Assembly: GCA_027487685.1 (NCBI GenBank)
Contig: JAIYDC010000126.1
Span: forward strand, 1 to 34,584
Reading direction: 5' to 3'
Length of the DNA: 34,584 nucleotides
From: Pseudomonadota bacterium
GTDB taxonomy: Bacteria > Bdellovibrionota > Bacteriovoracia > Bacteriovoracales > Bacteriovoracaceae
In this document: positions 1 through 7,158 of the stretch, piece after piece
How the letters are laid out: every line of letters begins with the position of its first letter
Numbering within the stretch: the stretch's first letter is position 1
Position numbers and translations under genes: made by a program
Notes under the pieces: generated by a model
Seen by the model: only the letters and a program-made list of their open reading frames with translations
What the model was told of the DNA's origin: nothing
Databases searched by the model: none

Positions 1-88
1 AATCAACTTCACTAGGAAGAACTTCAGAGTAACCGGGAACGATGAGAACGTCGTCGTAGGTAAGGGCATAGTCCTGAGTGTAAAACAT
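1..88 (-). CDS. guaB: IMP dehydrogenase, N-terminal fragment (cut by window edge)
   Basis: Translating the minus strand from the ATG at 88 gives about 29 residues containing ALTYDDVLIVP and YSEVLPSEVD. This is the characteristic amino terminus of IMP dehydrogenase, the NAD-dependent enzyme that converts IMP to XMP in guanine nucleotide synthesis. The rest of the gene lies beyond base 1, so the catalytic loop and CBS domains cannot be seen. The start is supported by an AAAGGAT ribosome binding site about 8 bases upstream; the earlier ATG within that site is in another frame. The gene follows a response regulator on the same strand with a 57-base gap, and its ribosome binding site lies inside a hairpin described separately. 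Confidence 0.9.
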   Translation of the reverse strand, partial: MFYTQDYALTYDDVLIVPGYSEVLPSEVD

Positions 89-90
89 AA

Positions 91-120
91 AGCCATCCTT
101 TGATTTTCCAAAGGATAGCT
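91..120 (-). promoter_or_regulatory. Hairpin covering the guaB ribosome binding site
   Basis: On the minus strand, AGCTATCCTTTG (120 to 109), a six-base loop GAAAAT and CAAAGGATGGCT (102 to 91) form a 12-pair stem with one G-U wobble. The 3' arm contains the AAAGGAT Shine-Dalgarno sequence of guaB and ends two bases before its ATG. It could restrict translation of guaB, or act as a weak terminator for the response regulator upstream, although no continuous U run follows it. The pairing is seen directly; the regulatory role is inferred. Confidence 0.5.
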
Positions 121-145
121 GAATCGATATCGTTTGTAGAGGAAA

Positions 146-823
146 CTATATGCGAAGAACGTAGCCGAGATTTTTGAGAGTTTTGATGTGTGTCGAAAAC
201 GGCTTTAGCTTGCGCCGAAGATTCGAAAAGTGCGTATCCAGATTGTTCACCTCAACGTGCACATCTTTCCACAGCATATGGATGAGATCATCCTTGTGAA
301 TAACCCGGTTCGGGTTTTGAGATAGAACCAAAAGGAGCTGATATTCCTTCGGTGTAAGACGTACGGCCTGATTGTTCAAAATCACCTGATGGCCATCGAG
401 GTCGATGGTAAGATCTTTAAACTTAATTAATTTATTGTTCTGTAGATTTCGTTTAGAGAGTGTGATCCGGTTTCTAATCCGGGCAACGAGCTCTTCCGTG
501 TGGACTGGTTTAAGCAGAAAGTCATCCGCTCCGATATCGAGACCTTTAACCCGCGCCCCGATGTCGGAATCTCCAGTCAGAAACAACACAGGCAGATTGA
601 GTTTCGCCCGCTTGACCTCCTCATAAATCTCGAAACCATCTTTCCCTGGAATATGAAGATCCAGAAGGATTGCGTCCGTGTGATTATTCCTGATGAAATC
701 AAGGCCTTTGTCTGGCTCGGTAAAAGCTTCAGTAGCAAATGAATCACTTAAAGAACTAGAGAGGGCTTCTAATAGATCTAGGTTATCGTCAATGATGGTG
801 ACATGCATTTTATTCTTATCCAT
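146..823 (-). CDS. OmpR/PhoB-family response regulator
   Basis: Two-domain DNA-binding response regulator of about 225 residues. The receiver domain (about 6-120) has the acidic pair IIDD, the phospho-acceptor aspartate in LLDLHIPG (about residue 55), the switch threonine in FLTGD and the conserved lysine in LLKPV (about 105). The C-terminal winged helix (about 135-225) has the family pattern LTPKEYQLLLVL and ends in LGYVLRI. All key receiver residues are present, so it should be phosphorylated by a histidine kinase; none is encoded here. The frame is open upstream to 865, but the start at 823 (or 808) fits the family. No strong Shine-Dalgarno sequence is visible. It lies between a FecR-domain gene and guaB on the same strand. 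Target genes are unknown. Confidence 0.88.
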   Translation of the reverse strand: MDKNKMHVTIIDDNLDLLEALSSSLSDSFATEAFTEPDKGLDFIRNNHTDAILLDLHIPGKDGFEIYEEVKRAKLNLPVLFLTGDSDIGARVKGLDIGADDFLLKPVHTEELVARIRNRITLSKRNLQNNKLIKFKDLTIDLDGHQVILNNQAVRLTPKEYQLLLVLSQNPNRVIHKDDLIHMLWKDVHVEVNNLDTHFSNLRRKLKPFSTHIKTLKNLGYVLRI

Positions 824-860
824 GTCGGTTATGATAAGGCAAATAAAGATGGAGAATAAA

Positions 861-898
861 CTCAAGATATCTTAAATCTTTTTTACAGATCTCAAGAT
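861..898. repeat. Direct repeat CTCAAGAT, two copies 30 bases apart, first copy overlapping a palindrome
   Basis: The octamer CTCAAGAT occurs at 861-868 and 891-898, about three helical turns apart, in the gap upstream of the response regulator. The first copy runs into the perfect palindrome AAGATATCTT at 864-873. Direct repeats in front of an OmpR-family gene could be binding sites for the regulator itself, but this region is AT-rich and the repeat is short, so chance is possible. Confidence 0.3.
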
Positions 899-965
899 TA
901 ATAAATTCCAATACTCTAGGAAGTTTGTCGCAAGAAAAAAAAAGTTCACGCCACTTTCTTAAGTC

Positions 966-1988
966 TTAGTAACTTTTGAGTTCATCGATGAGGCTTTTGA
1001 GTTCTTTCGAATACTTAGGCTGATCCCCCTCATGCTTCTTAAGGGAGTCCCCAAACTCTGTATCGGTCTGAACGGTCCCTGCCATGAGCTTTTGAGCTGG
1101 TGGAGACAGGGCCGGAATCGAAGCTGGAATCCTGGGCGCTACTGCGGCCTGAGTTTTCTTCCATGCCATACCGTAAAATTTAATCGGAACCGAGGCATTC
1201 CGAGTCCCAGAAACACGTGTGACTTTTTTGAAGTAGGAGTGGGCATCTCCCGGTTTTACCGAGGCGGGCATACGGGTAGTCTGAATGAAAATGATCTCGC
1301 CTTTTTTAGCTGTCATTTCGGATGGTGCTGTCGCACCTTCAACGGATGCGATACCCCGGGCCGGTTTCTCTGTATCAAGCATTTGTTGGGGAAGTTTCTT
1401 GAACTCACCCAGGGCCGAATTGAGAGACTGAAGTCCGACTCGAGTCGGTGCACGAGGAGTCCCACTTTCTACTTCCGGGTCTACCATGGTGAAAGATCCC
1501 GCAGCAACGGTAGTTTTAAGACCTCGGTTCAGGACGTTAGAGACCTCAACCTCACCATTGACAACAAGAACTTGAGAACGGCTGGTGGCGAGGTCGAAGG
1601 TGGTGATGAACTCGCCCTTCCAGAAATCGACGTGACCATTAGCAGTTGTGAGGGCGAGCGGTGCCCGAGTGTTGACGGACTGAATCCAGGTCTTTCCGCG
1701 TTTAAGCTGGACCGATCTATTAAAAAACTTCATGTGAGATCCGCCGGTCAGGTGATAGGTCGCATTGTAGTAATCGTTCATGGTTATGCTCGCACCTTCC
1801 TCGACCATAATCTCTGAGCGCTCTTCGACATGCTGGCCTGCTTTAAGCTGTGACGTCTTGCCGTCGATCCCGGTGGCAAAGACTTTGCCAGAGACTTCCA
1901 CGACCAGCGCCACTGGCTTTGCGGCCGCAACCGTCGATAGGGCGAGGAGAAGGAGGCTACTGCTTAATTTTATACGAAATGTCTTCAT
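966..1988 (-). CDS. Secreted FecR-domain protein
   Basis: A 340-residue protein with a clear signal peptide (MKTFRIKLSSSLLLLALSTV, cleavage near AAA-KP). Residues about 25-165 look like a FecR-type beta-rich domain: VSGKVFATG, LKAGQHVEERSEI, a charged core with an RGKTWIQ-type segment, then VVNGEVEVSN. Stand-alone periplasmic FecR domains in this kind of genome are usually of unknown function; iron signalling needs a membrane anchor and a sigma factor, neither seen here. The C-terminal 150 residues are basic, Pro/Ala-rich and lysine-ended and match nothing I recognise. The start overlaps the end of the YbgF-like gene by 32 bases and has AGCAGG upstream, so the two are probably translated together. 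Confidence 0.75.
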   Translation of the reverse strand: MKTFRIKLSSSLLLLALSTVAAAKPVALVVEVSGKVFATGIDGKTSQLKAGQHVEERSEIMVEEGASITMNDYYNATYHLTGGSHMKFFNRSVQLKRGKTWIQSVNTRAPLALTTANGHVDFWKGEFITTFDLATSRSQVLVVNGEVEVSNVLNRGLKTTVAAGSFTMVDPEVESGTPRAPTRVGLQSLNSALGEFKKLPQQMLDTEKPARGIASVEGATAPSEMTAKKGEIIFIQTTRMPASVKPGDAHSYFKKVTRVSGTRNASVPIKFYGMAWKKTQAAVAPRIPASIPALSPPAQKLMAGTVQTDTEFGDSLKKHEGDQPKYSKELKSLIDELKSY

Positions 1989-2670
1989 AGTACCTGCTTA
2001 AAATTTTCCATTCATCGGTGTTACGGTATTTGAGTCGGAATTCCTCGACGGTTTTCAAAAACTTCTGGTGCTCGCCCTGATTATACTGGGCCAAGGCCAG
2101 CCACAGTTTGGCTCCTCGATAGAATTCTGACTTAGGGTGGTCCTTCACCAGTCGGGCAAGGTATTTCTCGGACCAGTCGTAGCGCTTACCGGTTTCAAAA
2201 GCCGCTACTCCGGCCCCGAAAAGGACTCGGTCTCCTACAAGCTGATGCTTTGGAAAGCGGTGAATGAGCTCATGGTAAAACTGCGCCGATTTCTCATAAT
2301 TTTTAAAATGAAACTCCTTTTCGCCGATGGCGAGGAGCTTCTCCGGAGTCCACTTGTAGACTTCATAGTTCACCAGGTCTTCAGCACTCGTCTTGGGGAT
2401 GCTCGCTACCGCTCGAGAGGCTCCAGTGTCACTCTGAGGGGCCTGGGCCGCAAAGTATTTGTTCTTCGACTCGAGCTCTGAGACCTTGTACTCAAGGTCC
2501 GAGATCGTCTTCCGGAGGTGACGATTATCCTTGGCAAGTGCAAGCGCAGTCTGCTCGTGCCTGAGCTGGGCCTCCCACTTAGCCGTCACAGACTTGTCAA
2601 GACCGCCCCACTTCCAAAGAGAGAAGACGTAGGCGAAGGAAAGCAAAAGGAACGTGAATAGAATCTTCAT
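1957..2670 (-). CDS. Membrane-anchored YbgF/CpoB-like TPR protein
   Basis: About 237 residues. It begins MKILFTFLLLSFAYVFSLW, a membrane anchor or uncleaved signal, followed by a coiled coil (about 30-75, with heptad-like runs such as LRKTISDLEYKVSELESK) and a TPR-like helical repeat region (about 105-235: EKEFHFKNYEKSAQFYHELIHRFPKHQL and similar blocks). This layout resembles CpoB/YbgF, which couples peptidoglycan synthesis with Tol-Pal, but no tol or pal gene is nearby, so the role is not assigned. The start at 2670 is chosen over the open frame to 2778 because the hydrophobic segment begins there and AGGGTGG precedes it. It overlaps the FecR-domain gene by 32 bases. Confidence 0.7.
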   Translation of the reverse strand: MKILFTFLLLSFAYVFSLWKWGGLDKSVTAKWEAQLRHEQTALALAKDNRHLRKTISDLEYKVSELESKNKYFAAQAPQSDTGASRAVASIPKTSAEDLVNYEVYKWTPEKLLAIGEKEFHFKNYEKSAQFYHELIHRFPKHQLVGDRVLFGAGVAAFETGKRYDWSEKYLARLVKDHPKSEFYRGAKLWLALAQYNQGEHQKFLKTVEEFRLKYRNTDEWKILSRYYEDISYKIKQ

Positions 2671-2725
2671 GGTCCACCCTAAACAAAAGAAAAGACTCGC
2701 AATTTTATCGGTCTTTTCCCGGAGA

Positions 2726-2739
2726 TCTTTAGCTAAAGA
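2726..2739. promoter_or_regulatory. Palindrome in divergent intergenic region
   Basis: TCTTTAGCTAAAGA is a perfect 14-base palindrome between the divergent YbgF-like gene and the small membrane protein gene at 2782. Its position would suit an operator controlling both directions; no further evidence is available. Confidence 0.25.
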
Positions 2740-2781
2740 ATTCGTGCGGAAGAACCGATGAAAGACCAAGGAGAACACCTA

Positions 2782-3204
2782 ATGACCTTCCCAACACTTG
2801 GACTTTTGTTCCTACTCCTTTCTACAGCCGCCATGGCCCAGGGAAGAAAGCCTGCTGTCGAAGACTTCGTTGGTATCGACGTAGAAGAGTCGCGGGTGGC
2901 CCCCCAAGGTTCCGAATCACTTTATAATTTAGAGCAGGATGTGGGTCGAATCCAGGCCGGGAAGAAGGAAGCTCCTGCGGTAGCACCAAAGACAACTCAG
3001 AGTGCTGAGTCCGGTTTTCCGATGAAAGTCCTTATGCTGGCCCTGGCCCTAGGCCTAGGCCTTCCACTTTCTGTGTGGTTCATGATCATGGCCAACGTAA
3101 AGAAAAAGGCGTCCCTCGAGAGCGCCTCGAACATCGAACTTCTGGAAAAGTATCGCCGGGAGCGAGAGAAAAAGAGCGAAGACCAGGTTCGAAAGGTTTC
3201 CTAG
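2782..3204 (+). CDS. Small exported single-pass membrane protein, function unknown
   Basis: A 140-residue protein not assigned to a family. It has a signal peptide (TFPTLGLLFLLLSTAAMA, cleavage before QGR), a polar linker rich in Glu, Pro and Ala (about 20-78), a hydrophobic helix (about 83-105, VLMLALALGLGLPLSVWFMIM) and a charged cytoplasmic tail (NVKKKAS to KKSEDQVRKVS). This predicts a type I topology with the tail inside. The start at 2782 is preferred to the ATG at 2758 because AAGGAG lies 8 bases upstream. It is divergent from the YbgF-like gene, and its stop codon overlaps the stop of the facing gene in the shared bases CTAG. Confidence 0.7.
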   Translation: MTFPTLGLLFLLLSTAAMAQGRKPAVEDFVGIDVEESRVAPQGSESLYNLEQDVGRIQAGKKEAPAVAPKTTQSAESGFPMKVLMLALALGLGLPLSVWFMIMANVKKKASLESASNIELLEKYRREREKKSEDQVRKVS

Positions 3205-3842
3205 AGCCGCTCCCATTCTCCTTTAGCCAGATACTTCATGACCCGTTGAATATGATTGTAGTGGACCAGGATTTCCCGGGTTCCGTCCCCGTTAATGTCC
3301 AGAACACTCACCGTAAAATCCCGCCGCCAATACTGCTCCCGCTGCTTTTGCTTTTCATGAAAGAAATGGGGTCCCAAAACTAACGATGCCCGTGAAATGT
3401 CATGACCTTCAAACGAGAGAACAAAGAGCCGTGCGGTGGACTCGAAGCGACGGCCCTCGGTTCGTCCCTCGTCCAGGAACAAGATGAGTGCCTTGGTCAT
3501 TGGCGTGATGTGAACAAGCTTTAACTTATAGAGAGTGCTAAAGGCTCCCATAGCGAGAAGCTTTGCTGAGAAAAGAGAGCGACCAGAGGAATTTTGGATC
3601 TCGATCCAGTCGACGCCGTCTCGTTTCTGCGAAATGATAATCTCTTCGATCCGATCGCCATCAAGGTCCAGGTGGTATCGAGGGCCAGAAACAGTGAACT
3701 GAGGACCGCGATCGACGGTAATCTCGTCGTTGACCTTAGGAAGCTCACCCGTGAAGATCTGGCGGTAGTATCGCTCATCCTGGGCCCTAAGCCCTACCAG
3801 CGGAAAACATAGTAGGAAGAAAATCAACCAATGCTGCACCAT
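3201..3842 (-). CDS. Secreted FG-GAP/VCBS-like protein of unknown function
   Basis: About 213 residues starting MVQHWLIFFLLCFPLVGLRAQ, a signal peptide. The mature part holds two calcium-loop-like sequences, HLDLDGDRIEEIII (about residue 60) and VSVLDINGDGTREILVHY (about 185), which match the D-x-(D/N)-x-D-G-x-x-E loop of FG-GAP or VCBS beta-propeller blades. With only two such loops it is too short for a full propeller. The start at 3842 is chosen because the signal peptide begins there; the frame itself runs to 3911. It converges on the small membrane protein gene with overlapping stop codons and is divergent from the gene at 3904. Confidence 0.65.
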   Translation of the reverse strand: MVQHWLIFFLLCFPLVGLRAQDERYYRQIFTGELPKVNDEITVDRGPQFTVSGPRYHLDLDGDRIEEIIISQKRDGVDWIEIQNSSGRSLFSAKLLAMGAFSTLYKLKLVHITPMTKALILFLDEGRTEGRRFESTARLFVLSFEGHDISRASLVLGPHFFHEKQKQREQYWRRDFTVSVLDINGDGTREILVHYNHIQRVMKYLAKGEWERL

Positions 3843-3849
3843 GAGTCCA

Positions 3850-3878
3850 TTGTAACTTAAAGCTGGCCTTGTTAGTAT
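3850..3878 (+). promoter_or_regulatory. Sigma-70-like promoter candidate for the 3904 gene
   Basis: TTGTAA (3850-3855), a 17-base spacer and TAGTAT (3873-3878) lie 26 bases before the start codon. Each hexamer matches four of six consensus positions, so this is a plausible but unproven promoter. Confidence 0.35.
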
Positions 3879-3903
3879 GACACGGTTTAAAGGAAGGTTT
3901 TGC

Positions 3904-4674
3904 ATGATCATTTCACTCGGTTTCGTCCGCTCCAGCAGTCAAGTTCTAATTAAAGAGCTCGATTGGACACAGAATTCACTTTCGACGAAGATCATCGACG
4001 TCACGGACATTCCTGACCAGAATCTCCAGGGGCTTTTTGTCGACGACAATGACCACTTCAGCTCCCTCGTAAACCTCCTAGAAAAGGAAAAGGCCCACTA
4101 CCCTATTCTCGACGCTCGTGACGAGGGTCTCGGTTTCACCGCCTTTGAGGCGCTTGCGGCCCAGCAGTTTAAGGATCTTTTTCTGAAAGTCATGAATCGC
4201 TGGACTCTTCATCAGAACCTTTCCTCCGTCGAACACCTCTTTAAGCTCACCAACCATTTCCGGGACCTCTGGAAAAAAGATCGGATCAGTTTCTTCGAGG
4301 AGCTTTGGTACTGGCTCAAGCGAAATCTCGGAGCAGCGGACCTGTCGATCATTTTTAACGACATCGTTTCTCTTGAGGAAAAGGATGAGAACAATGAGAG
4401 AAAGGAGCGCCCGAAGCTCACTCAGGCCCTTCTCTCCGGAACGAAGAAAGCGAACTTCTCGACTGGAACCTTGAGAGAAAAAGAGCTCATGCAAACGTAT
4501 CTAGAGAAGTTCCACGATGTCTTTGAAGTCACGGAGTTTAATGGGGCCAAAGGTCAGTTTGTGGCCACTGCACAGATCGAGCGCAGCCCTATCATCTTCA
4601 TGGCACGTGCCGGGCAGCTTAATCAGCTTCAAAGAACAGTCATGGCGGCCCTGTTTAATGGCCTGCAGCAGTAA
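3904..4674 (+). CDS. Conserved-looking cytoplasmic protein, function unknown
   Basis: A 256-residue soluble protein with no signal peptide or membrane helix. The N-terminal 85 residues alternate beta-like and polar stretches (MIISLGFVRSSSQVLIKELDW, KIIDVTDIPD). A helical middle (about 90-165) contains aromatic-rich segments such as FFEELWYWLKRNLGAADLSIIF. The last 60 residues (VFEVTEFNGAKGQFVATAQIERSP) again look like sheet. The overall shape could be a GAF- or PAS-like sensory fold, but I see no diagnostic motif. The start at 3904 has AAGGAAGG six bases upstream, better than the earlier ATG at 3877. It stands alone between a divergent gene and the peroxidase gene. Confidence 0.6.
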   Translation: MIISLGFVRSSSQVLIKELDWTQNSLSTKIIDVTDIPDQNLQGLFVDDNDHFSSLVNLLEKEKAHYPILDARDEGLGFTAFEALAAQQFKDLFLKVMNRWTLHQNLSSVEHLFKLTNHFRDLWKKDRISFFEELWYWLKRNLGAADLSIIFNDIVSLEEKDENNERKERPKLTQALLSGTKKANFSTGTLREKELMQTYLEKFHDVFEVTEFNGAKGQFVATAQIERSPIIFMARAGQLNQLQRTVMAALFNGLQQ

Positions 4675-4706
4675 TCCTTTTTTTTACAACCCGTTTGCAA
4701 AACCTA

Positions 4707-4728
4707 ATCAAAGTTTGATATATCAAAC
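4707..4728. promoter_or_regulatory. Nested inverted repeats, operator candidate
   Basis: The half-site TTTGAT appears three times with alternating orientation: ATCAAA-G-TTTGAT (4707-4719) and GTTTGATATATCAAAC (4713-4728), two perfect palindromes sharing the middle half-site. They lie 33 to 54 bases upstream of the peroxidase start, where a promoter would be. The sequence resembles an FNR-type TTGAT/ATCAA site, but the gaps of one and two bases are shorter than the four-base gap of FNR boxes, so another dimeric regulator is more likely. Confidence 0.45.
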
Positions 4729-4760
4729 CAGTTCGTTATTTATTCATCATAGGATTAATT

Positions 4761-6809
4761 ATGCGCTTTTTTTTGGCAGGAATTCTTATCTGCGTCTCTT
4801 TCGCAACACACGCTAACATCGACCAAAAACTTTCCGAATATATTGCAAAGTTTAATCTCACCCCCCTAACAAAGCCGCAGAACGTAAACGCCAAGCTGGC
4901 GCAACTTGGCCACGAGCTGTTTGAAGACCCTCTCCTGGCCGGCAATCGAAACATCACTTGTCGTGACTGCCACCATCCCCGCAGCATGACGGTAGATGGC
5001 CTCCCCTTAAGTCTCGGCGAAGGCGCTGAAGGGATTCAGGCAGCAGGTCGATTACGCCTTCAGAAAAAAGGAAAAATTCTAGCTCGCAATACACCGTCAC
5101 TGTTTAATTTGGACGGCGTTAACACTATGTTCTGGGATGGCCGCGTTTCGTTCAATCAGAACACCAAAGAACTGACAACTCCGACTCCACTACGAAATGA
5201 CGTCAAGGTCACTCTTCGAAGTGCCTTGGCAGCCCAGGCCATCTTCCCGATTGCTGACCATGCTGAAATGCGAGGGCAACCGGGTAGTAATGAAATCGCC
5301 GATGCCAAAAGCGACCATGAAGCGTGGGACCTCGTCACCAAGCGAGTCCTTGCTGTTCCGGAATACAGCGCTCTTTTCAAAGAAATTTATCCAGGAGAGA
5401 CTATCAACATCGGTCACATCGGTGAAGCGATTGCTGAATTCCAGCGCGCAGCTTTTGCATTCAACGATACTCCTTACGACAACTACCTTAGAGGTGACAA
5501 AACGGCGCTTAATGACATTCAGAAAGCCGGCATGGACGTCTTCTTTGGTAAGGGTAAGTGCGGCGAGTGCCACAACGGTCAACATCTTTCAAACTTTGAG
5601 TTCCATAATGTCGGAGTTCCCCAGATCGGTCCCGGTAAAACCGATGGTGACGATCTGGGCCGTCAGCAGTGGAACTCGGAGAGCGCAAACCTCTACGCTT
5701 TCCGAGTTCCCGCACTAAGGAATGTGGCCCTAACAGCACCCTACATGCATAACGGATCGATCAAGACTTTGGCCCAGGTAGTTGAACACTACGATATGGT
5801 CGTAGAAAGTTTCACAGGCTTTAAACTCGTCAACAACTGGAAGAATTACGTAGAGAAGATCGCAGATCACGATCATCGCAATGACGACCTCCGCCAGAGT
5901 TCGCTCTCAAAGAAGCTCACACCGAAACTTCACTTTGAGGAAGAAGAAGAAAAGGCCCTCACTGAGTTCCTGGCCACTGCCTTGACGGACAAACGGCTCC
6001 TGGCCCGGGAACTTGACGGTGACTACGAAACCTACTTCCGTCTCCAGTTGAAGCCTTCTGGCTTTGAGAAGCTGGACCAGCGCTTCACAGGAGTTCGCGA
6101 CCAGGAAACATTCTACTACTTTGATGCCCTCCTAGAAGGAGGGTTTTTCCTCCGTGAGCTCGCACAACCAATACGCCTGATTCTGGTCAAAAAGAGTGAT
6201 CGAACTGAACTTGTTTTCCGCGAACAGATCTATAAAACGGCCGTGGCCGATGAAGGGATGGTCCTCGGTGGAAACTTTAACCGGCTTGAGAAACAATTGA
6301 TCTCTGGCGAAGACTTCCAGTCGATTGAAGGCGCGTACTTGGACATCTTCGACCGCATCTACACCTACAATAACGGCACACGCAACGATCCGATTCCTGT
6401 TACCGAACTCGCCATCATTCGAAGCCACATTTCTACAATCAACGCTGGTCTTGGCAGGATCAAATTCGCTGGAGCTGATCGCATCTCGGATGTTCTGAAC
6501 CAGGCCAAAGACGAAGTCCTTTATGTCCCGACCTCATTTAACAGAAAAGAAACCAACACTTTCAACCTCACTGTTGAGGGGAAAGCGGTAAAGAGTATCC
6601 TGCAGCGCTCTCTCCTCCGTACAGAAACCGGTGCACTTGTAGAAACCTGGGCGATTGAATTCGAGACCGGAAGAGTTCTTAAGAGCGAGATACAGAAGTT
6701 TGGAAAATCATTACTGAGAGCACTCAATCTCAAGAACAGCGAGATCGGCGGCGGAACACCGAGCCCATCGAAGCTCACCCTTCAGGTTCTGGAGAAAGCG
6801 CTTAACTAG
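4761..6809 (+). CDS. Di-haem cytochrome c peroxidase (MauG/CcpA family) with long C-terminal extension
   Basis: A 682-residue periplasmic protein with a signal peptide (MRFFLAGILICVSFATHA). The N-terminal 400 residues match bacterial di-haem peroxidases: first haem site CRDCH (67-71), NTPSLFN and FWDGR (110-128), FPIADHAEM (162-170), second haem site CGECH (267-271) and FRVPALRNV...APYMHNG (about 315-332), which contains the distal methionine and histidine. Such enzymes reduce hydrogen peroxide or oxidise protein side chains. The family is usually 320-400 residues; here about 280 more follow, of mixed helix and sheet, with no haem motif and no match I recognise. The ATG is preceded by AGGATT. 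It converges on hinT, and a nested palindrome lies upstream. Confidence 0.85.
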   Translation: MRFFLAGILICVSFATHANIDQKLSEYIAKFNLTPLTKPQNVNAKLAQLGHELFEDPLLAGNRNITCRDCHHPRSMTVDGLPLSLGEGAEGIQAAGRLRLQKKGKILARNTPSLFNLDGVNTMFWDGRVSFNQNTKELTTPTPLRNDVKVTLRSALAAQAIFPIADHAEMRGQPGSNEIADAKSDHEAWDLVTKRVLAVPEYSALFKEIYPGETINIGHIGEAIAEFQRAAFAFNDTPYDNYLRGDKTALNDIQKAGMDVFFGKGKCGECHNGQHLSNFEFHNVGVPQIGPGKTDGDDLGRQQWNSESANLYAFRVPALRNVALTAPYMHNGSIKTLAQVVEHYDMVVESFTGFKLVNNWKNYVEKIADHDHRNDDLRQSSLSKKLTPKLHFEEEEEKALTEFLATALTDKRLLARELDGDYETYFRLQLKPSGFEKLDQRFTGVRDQETFYYFDALLEGGFFLRELAQPIRLILVKKSDRTELVFREQIYKTAVADEGMVLGGNFNRLEKQLISGEDFQSIEGAYLDIFDRIYTYNNGTRNDPIPVTELAIIRSHISTINAGLGRIKFAGADRISDVLNQAKDEVLYVPTSFNRKETNTFNLTVEGKAVKSILQRSLLRTETGALVETWAIEFETGRVLKSEIQKFGKSLLRALNLKNSEIGGGTPSPSKLTLQVLEKALN

Positions 6810-6820
6810 CCATTAAGCGC
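6798..6820. terminator. Hairpin shared by two convergent genes
   Basis: GCGCTTAA (6798-6805) and TTAAGCGC (6813-6820) form a perfect eight-pair stem with a seven-base loop. The peroxidase stop codon lies in the loop and the hinT stop codon is in the right arm. It could be a two-way transcription barrier, but neither side has a long U run, so it is not a classical intrinsic terminator. Confidence 0.4.
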
Positions 6821-7157
6821 CGAAGGATCCTAGCTGTTCTCCGGCCAAGACATGAAAATGAGTATGAAACACGGTCTGACCGGCGTCGGGTCCAAGGTTC
6901 GTGACTAGACGGAAGCCTTCGCGGGTTAAACTCTCTTTTGCTGTGTAAGTTGCGATTGCACGGAAGAGGTCTCCAAGCTGATCAGGGTCGCAACTTACAA
7001 GATCAATAATGTCACGGGTGTGACGCCTATGAATGAAAAGATGATGAACCTGGGCCTGAGGTCTAAGATCCTTAAATCCAATGACGTTTTCGTCTTCATA
7101 AATTCTGGTCGAAGGAATTTTGCCTTCGACCAGTTTACAAAAGATGCAATCGCTCAT
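6813..7157 (-). CDS. hinT: Histidine triad (HIT) nucleotide-binding protein
   Basis: A 114-residue protein of normal length for the HinT branch. The N-terminal CIFCKLVEGKIPS is typical, as is the histidine triad HTHFHVL (H98, H100, H102), whose middle histidine is the nucleophile in purine nucleoside phosphoramidate hydrolysis. Cysteines at 4 and 7 and histidines at 38-39 resemble the zinc site seen in some HIT proteins. It starts one base after the murA stop on the same strand, so the two probably share a transcript, and it converges with the peroxidase gene. Confidence 0.93.
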   Translation of the reverse strand: MSDCIFCKLVEGKIPSTRIYEDENVIGFKDLRPQAQVHHLFIHRRHTRDIIDLVSCDPDQLGDLFRAIATYTAKESLTREGFRLVTNLGPDAGQTVFHTHFHVLAGEQLGSFGA

Positions 7158-7158
7158 C

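Noticed and set aside
1032-1817. Long open frame of 261 codons on the plus strand
   Set aside because: It is antisense to the FecR-domain gene, whose signal peptide and domain pattern are clear. The translated plus-strand product is Cys- and Arg-rich with no domain-like pattern.
4713-4728. FNR box
   Set aside because: The TTGAT and ATCAA halves are separated by two bases, not four, so the FNR identity was not kept; reported as an unassigned operator candidate.
5197-5718. 173-codon frame within the peroxidase gene
   Set aside because: Overlaps the haem-binding region in another frame; Ser/Arg-rich shadow sequence.
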